A stretch of 52,304 bases of DNA from Gemmatimonadota bacterium (GTDB taxonomy: Bacteria > Gemmatimonadota > Gemmatimonadetes > Longimicrobiales > Gaopeijiaceae). The position numbers were made by a program, and so were the translations under genes. The stretch is from contig JAJDVT010000024.1 in NCBI GenBank assembly GCA_022826005.1, forward strand, positions 1 through 52,304, read 5' to 3'. Below, piece by piece: positions 50,181 through 52,304 of the stretch (within the stretch, counting starts at the first letter, position 1; every line of letters starts with the position of its first letter). The notes under the pieces were generated by a model, which saw only the letters and a program-made list of their open reading frames with translations, searched no databases and was not told where the DNA came from.

Positions 50181-52010
50181 CTACCGCAGCAGCCCGGCCG
50201 TCTCCTGCTCGTCCGCGGGACGCAATACCTGCTCGCGCCGGTCTACGATGTTGGCCGACTTGCGCAACGCCTCGATCCAGAGGTTCAGCCTGGTCTGACG
50301 GGTGATGAGGAGTTCCTGCTGGCGCTGAAGGTCGATTTGCGCCACCCAGGCCAGGCTGTCGGCGGGCTGTGAAGCCGTTCGTTCGATCACGAATACGTTC
50401 TGGTTCGCCACGACCACATCCGAGATCTCTCCGACCTCGAGCCCGAACGCAGCACCCACCGCCGCGTTGCTGCGGCCGAGGCCGAAGACGAACTGGTTCC
50501 GGGTGAAGGGGCCGGCGTCACGCACTTCCAGCGCGAACTCGCCCGCGACTTCCAGGAGTGAGCGGCCTGTTCGCAACTCTTCCACGAACTCCCGCGCCTC
50601 CTCGGCCGCGGCCTCGATCCGCTTCTCGACGCCGATATTCCCGCGGATCGCCGACTCGGCCTCCGCTTCGGTCTGGTAGCGTTCCGGATCGGAAGACACC
50701 AGTTCGAGGGCGTAGAACGCCAGCCTGTTTTCGAAGACCGGACTCACATCGCCCAGCGACGTTACCGGGTCGAAGATCCACTCTCCGCCCTCGGCGACAT
50801 CGCCGGCCCCGGGGACGAAGGGCCGGGTCTCGAGGATGTCCGACGTGTCGGCTTCGAGGCCGAGGATCGTGGCCGCTTCCGCCAGCGGCATGGATTCACC
50901 GAGGACCTCCAGCGAATCCGCCATATCGAAGAGCTCGAACTCGGAGTCTTCCGTGCGCGCAATGTCCAGCACGATCTGGTGCACGTGGGCGGAGTCCTGG
51001 CTCCACCGCTCGGACACCTCGAGAAGGTGAACGCCGAACGAAGTCAGGATCGGCTCCGTCACACGACCGGTGCGCGCACTGAACACGGCGGAGTCGAGGC
51101 GGGGTACCATCGCTCCCCTGGCGACCACGCCCAGGTCGCCGCCGCCGCCGGCCGCGGGTCCGATCGATTCGCGCATCGCCACCTCGGCGAAGTCCTCCCC
51201 ATCGAGGATCGACTGCCGGAGTTCTCCAGCCGTGGCCAGCACCGCGGCAGTGTCGGCCGGGGTGGGAGCCTTGGTCAGGTACGCCGACACGACCCTCGCG
51301 CTGGCCGGCATGAAGAAGGATTCCCGGTTCTCCCGGTAGTAGTCGGAGATCTCCCTGCCGGTGATCTCGATCTGGTCGTCGGCCACGCGGGTCAGCGGCT
51401 CGAAGGAGACGAAGCTGACGCTGGCACTGTCGTACTCCTGCCGGTAGAGGTCCCACAGTTCGCTGTCCGACACGTGGACGCCCGTGCCCACCTGGCGCGC
51501 GAGCTTGCCGCGGGGGATGAGTTCCCGGTACATGGCCTCCAGCCCGAGCAGCGTGTTGCGATCCGCACCGGCAACCCAGTCCTGGTACCTGGCGAGGTCG
51601 AACTGGCCGTCGGTCTGGAAGACCGGGTTCTGCACGAGTTCCGGCGGCGGGCTGAAGAGGGCTGCGCTGCGGATCTCTTCGTCGGTCACGACGATCCCGC
51701 GGCGCTCCAGCTCCTGCTCGATGAGGATTGTCCTCACGATTTCGTCCCAGGCCTGATCCTCGATCTGCGAGTTCTGTGCGTTCGTGATGGGGTCCTCCTG
51801 AAAGGACGCCGTCTGCTCGTAGAGGTTGCGGTACGCGGCCTGGTAGTCCTCGTAGATGACGGGCGTCCCGTTCACACGTCCGATCTCGCCCAGGGACCCG
51901 GCCGAGCGGCCGGAGATGTCCATCCCCCATTCGAAGACCATGAGCCCCACGAAGGCCACGGCGACCAGGATCATGATCCACTTCGTGCTGTTCCTCAGTT
52001 GCTGCATCAT
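50181..52010 (-). CDS. SurA/PpiD-type peptidyl-prolyl cis-trans isomerase, membrane-anchored
   Basis: The product is 609 residues. ATG 52008-52010 is used: the full anti-SD match AAGGAGGTGA lies eight bases upstream; the GTG at 52020-52022 is inside that site. An N-terminal anchor (KWIMILVAVAFVGLMVFEWGM, near 10-30) resembles PpiD. A SurA-N-like chaperone region follows (VNGTPVIYEDYQAAYRNLYE, ELERRGIVVTDEEI), then a parvulin domain near 235-340 (DGEDFAEVAMRESIGPAAGG, EPILTSFGVHLLEV) and a second, less conserved C-terminal half. It should assist folding of exported envelope proteins, fitting the neighbouring export genes. Confidence 0.92.
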   Translation of the reverse strand: MMQQLRNSTKWIMILVAVAFVGLMVFEWGMDISGRSAGSLGEIGRVNGTPVIYEDYQAAYRNLYEQTASFQEDPITNAQNSQIEDQAWDEIVRTILIEQELERRGIVVTDEEIRSAALFSPPPELVQNPVFQTDGQFDLARYQDWVAGADRNTLLGLEAMYRELIPRGKLARQVGTGVHVSDSELWDLYRQEYDSASVSFVSFEPLTRVADDQIEITGREISDYYRENRESFFMPASARVVSAYLTKAPTPADTAAVLATAGELRQSILDGEDFAEVAMRESIGPAAGGGGDLGVVARGAMVPRLDSAVFSARTGRVTEPILTSFGVHLLEVSERWSQDSAHVHQIVLDIARTEDSEFELFDMADSLEVLGESMPLAEAATILGLEADTSDILETRPFVPGAGDVAEGGEWIFDPVTSLGDVSPVFENRLAFYALELVSSDPERYQTEAEAESAIRGNIGVEKRIEAAAEEAREFVEELRTGRSLLEVAGEFALEVRDAGPFTRNQFVFGLGRSNAAVGAAFGLEVGEISDVVVANQNVFVIERTASQPADSLAWVAQIDLQRQQELLITRQTRLNLWIEALRKSANIVDRREQVLRPADEQETAGLLR

Positions 52011-52040
52011 GGCAGACTTCACCTCCTTGCAGGGAGAGGG

Positions 52041-52049
52041 AAGCTAACG
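52041..52049 (-). promoter_or_regulatory. CGTTAGCTT element, probable -10 region of the isomerase gene
   Basis: On the minus strand CGTTAGCTT lies 30 bases before the isomerase ATG, leaving a leader of about 25 bases that carries the strong ribosome binding site. It is identical to the element upstream of tatA. Confidence 0.4.
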
Positions 52050-52244
52050 ATTCGAGGCCGTGGACGGGATACCCCTCGACATTCCCGGTCGTAATCCCGG
52101 GAGGCTTCCCCGAACCGCGGCGTCTACGGTTGGCGGCGGCCAGAGGGTGATGGCGCTCGCTCCGAGTCTTTTCCAATACGGAGATGAGCCTGAACCGGGG
52201 GAGGTGCGAGAAGTGAGGCCGGAGCCCGGAGCAGGTGGCAGTTG

Positions 52245-52304
52245 ATGGAGTTTGATTATCTCCCTGGACGTGGGAGAGAGGCAACCGGCGAGCCGGAGGA
52301 TGGC
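52245..52304 (+). CDS. Possible start of a gene cut by the right edge
   Basis: ATG 52245 opens a frame that stays open to the window end (20 codons: MEFDYLPGRGREATGEPEDG). GGAGCAGGTGG upstream could serve as ribosome binding site. Too little is visible to name a product. The preceding stretch 52050-52244 shows no other gene and may hold divergent promoters for this gene and the isomerase gene. Confidence 0.3.
   Translation, partial: MEFDYLPGRGREATGEPEDG

Overview
The window is GC-rich DNA with codons strongly biased to G or C in the third position, from a Gram-negative (didermic) bacterium: it carries lptD, a complete tol-pal set and several lipoproteins. Six-bladed beta-propeller lipoproteins with a GEGPGEF signature, GWxTD-like proteins and the order tolQRB-pal-cpoB-nrdR-tatC-lptD make Gemmatimonadota my best guess. 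This is inferred from gene content only; no rRNA or tRNA gene is visible.

Left part (1-9752), accessory in character. A partial minus-strand gene is followed by a plus-strand set: a small ten-cysteine secreted protein, a beta-propeller lipoprotein and a membrane-anchored DsbA-like oxidoreductase preceded by a 13-codon leader ORF. Then come a small coiled-coil protein, a large secreted (alpha/alpha)6-barrel glycosidase, a decayed PIN-domain remnant beside an intact vapBC pair, a six-TM potassium channel, a small membrane protein whose N-terminus mimics TatA, and a secreted alpha/beta hydrolase.

Central part (9789-27109), all on the minus strand. The first block is a six-gene chain (18783 to 9789) in which every junction is a 4-bp ATGA or GTGA overlap. 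It has one short C-terminal-module gene, four full-length paralogues of an unnamed cysteine-rich, TPR-like, GWxTD-like secreted family, and a propeller lipoprotein. This is my main candidate for an undescribed system. The second block (26937 to 18895) is a carbohydrate operon: cytoplasmic MGH1-like glycosidase, ABC ATPase, solute-binding lipoprotein, a MalF-type permease with a large extra N-terminal region, and a MalG-type permease.

Right part (27110-52304), mostly core genes. rel and uvrB are followed by the chain tsaE-tsaB-rimI. A two-gene unknown cassette of lower GC (33045-35055, minus) interrupts the core genes. Next come an NAD-dependent epimerase, apparently started at CTG, overlapping tolQ-tolR-tonB-like-tolB; then pal-cpoB; nrdR-tatC-lptD; an Fn3 lipoprotein; a formiminotransferase-like enzyme; a polyprenyl synthase; a DUF4321-like membrane protein; tatA behind a potentially folded leader; and a SurA/PpiD-type isomerase. 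Envelope assembly (Tol-Pal, LPS export, Tat export, periplasmic folding) is the common theme here.
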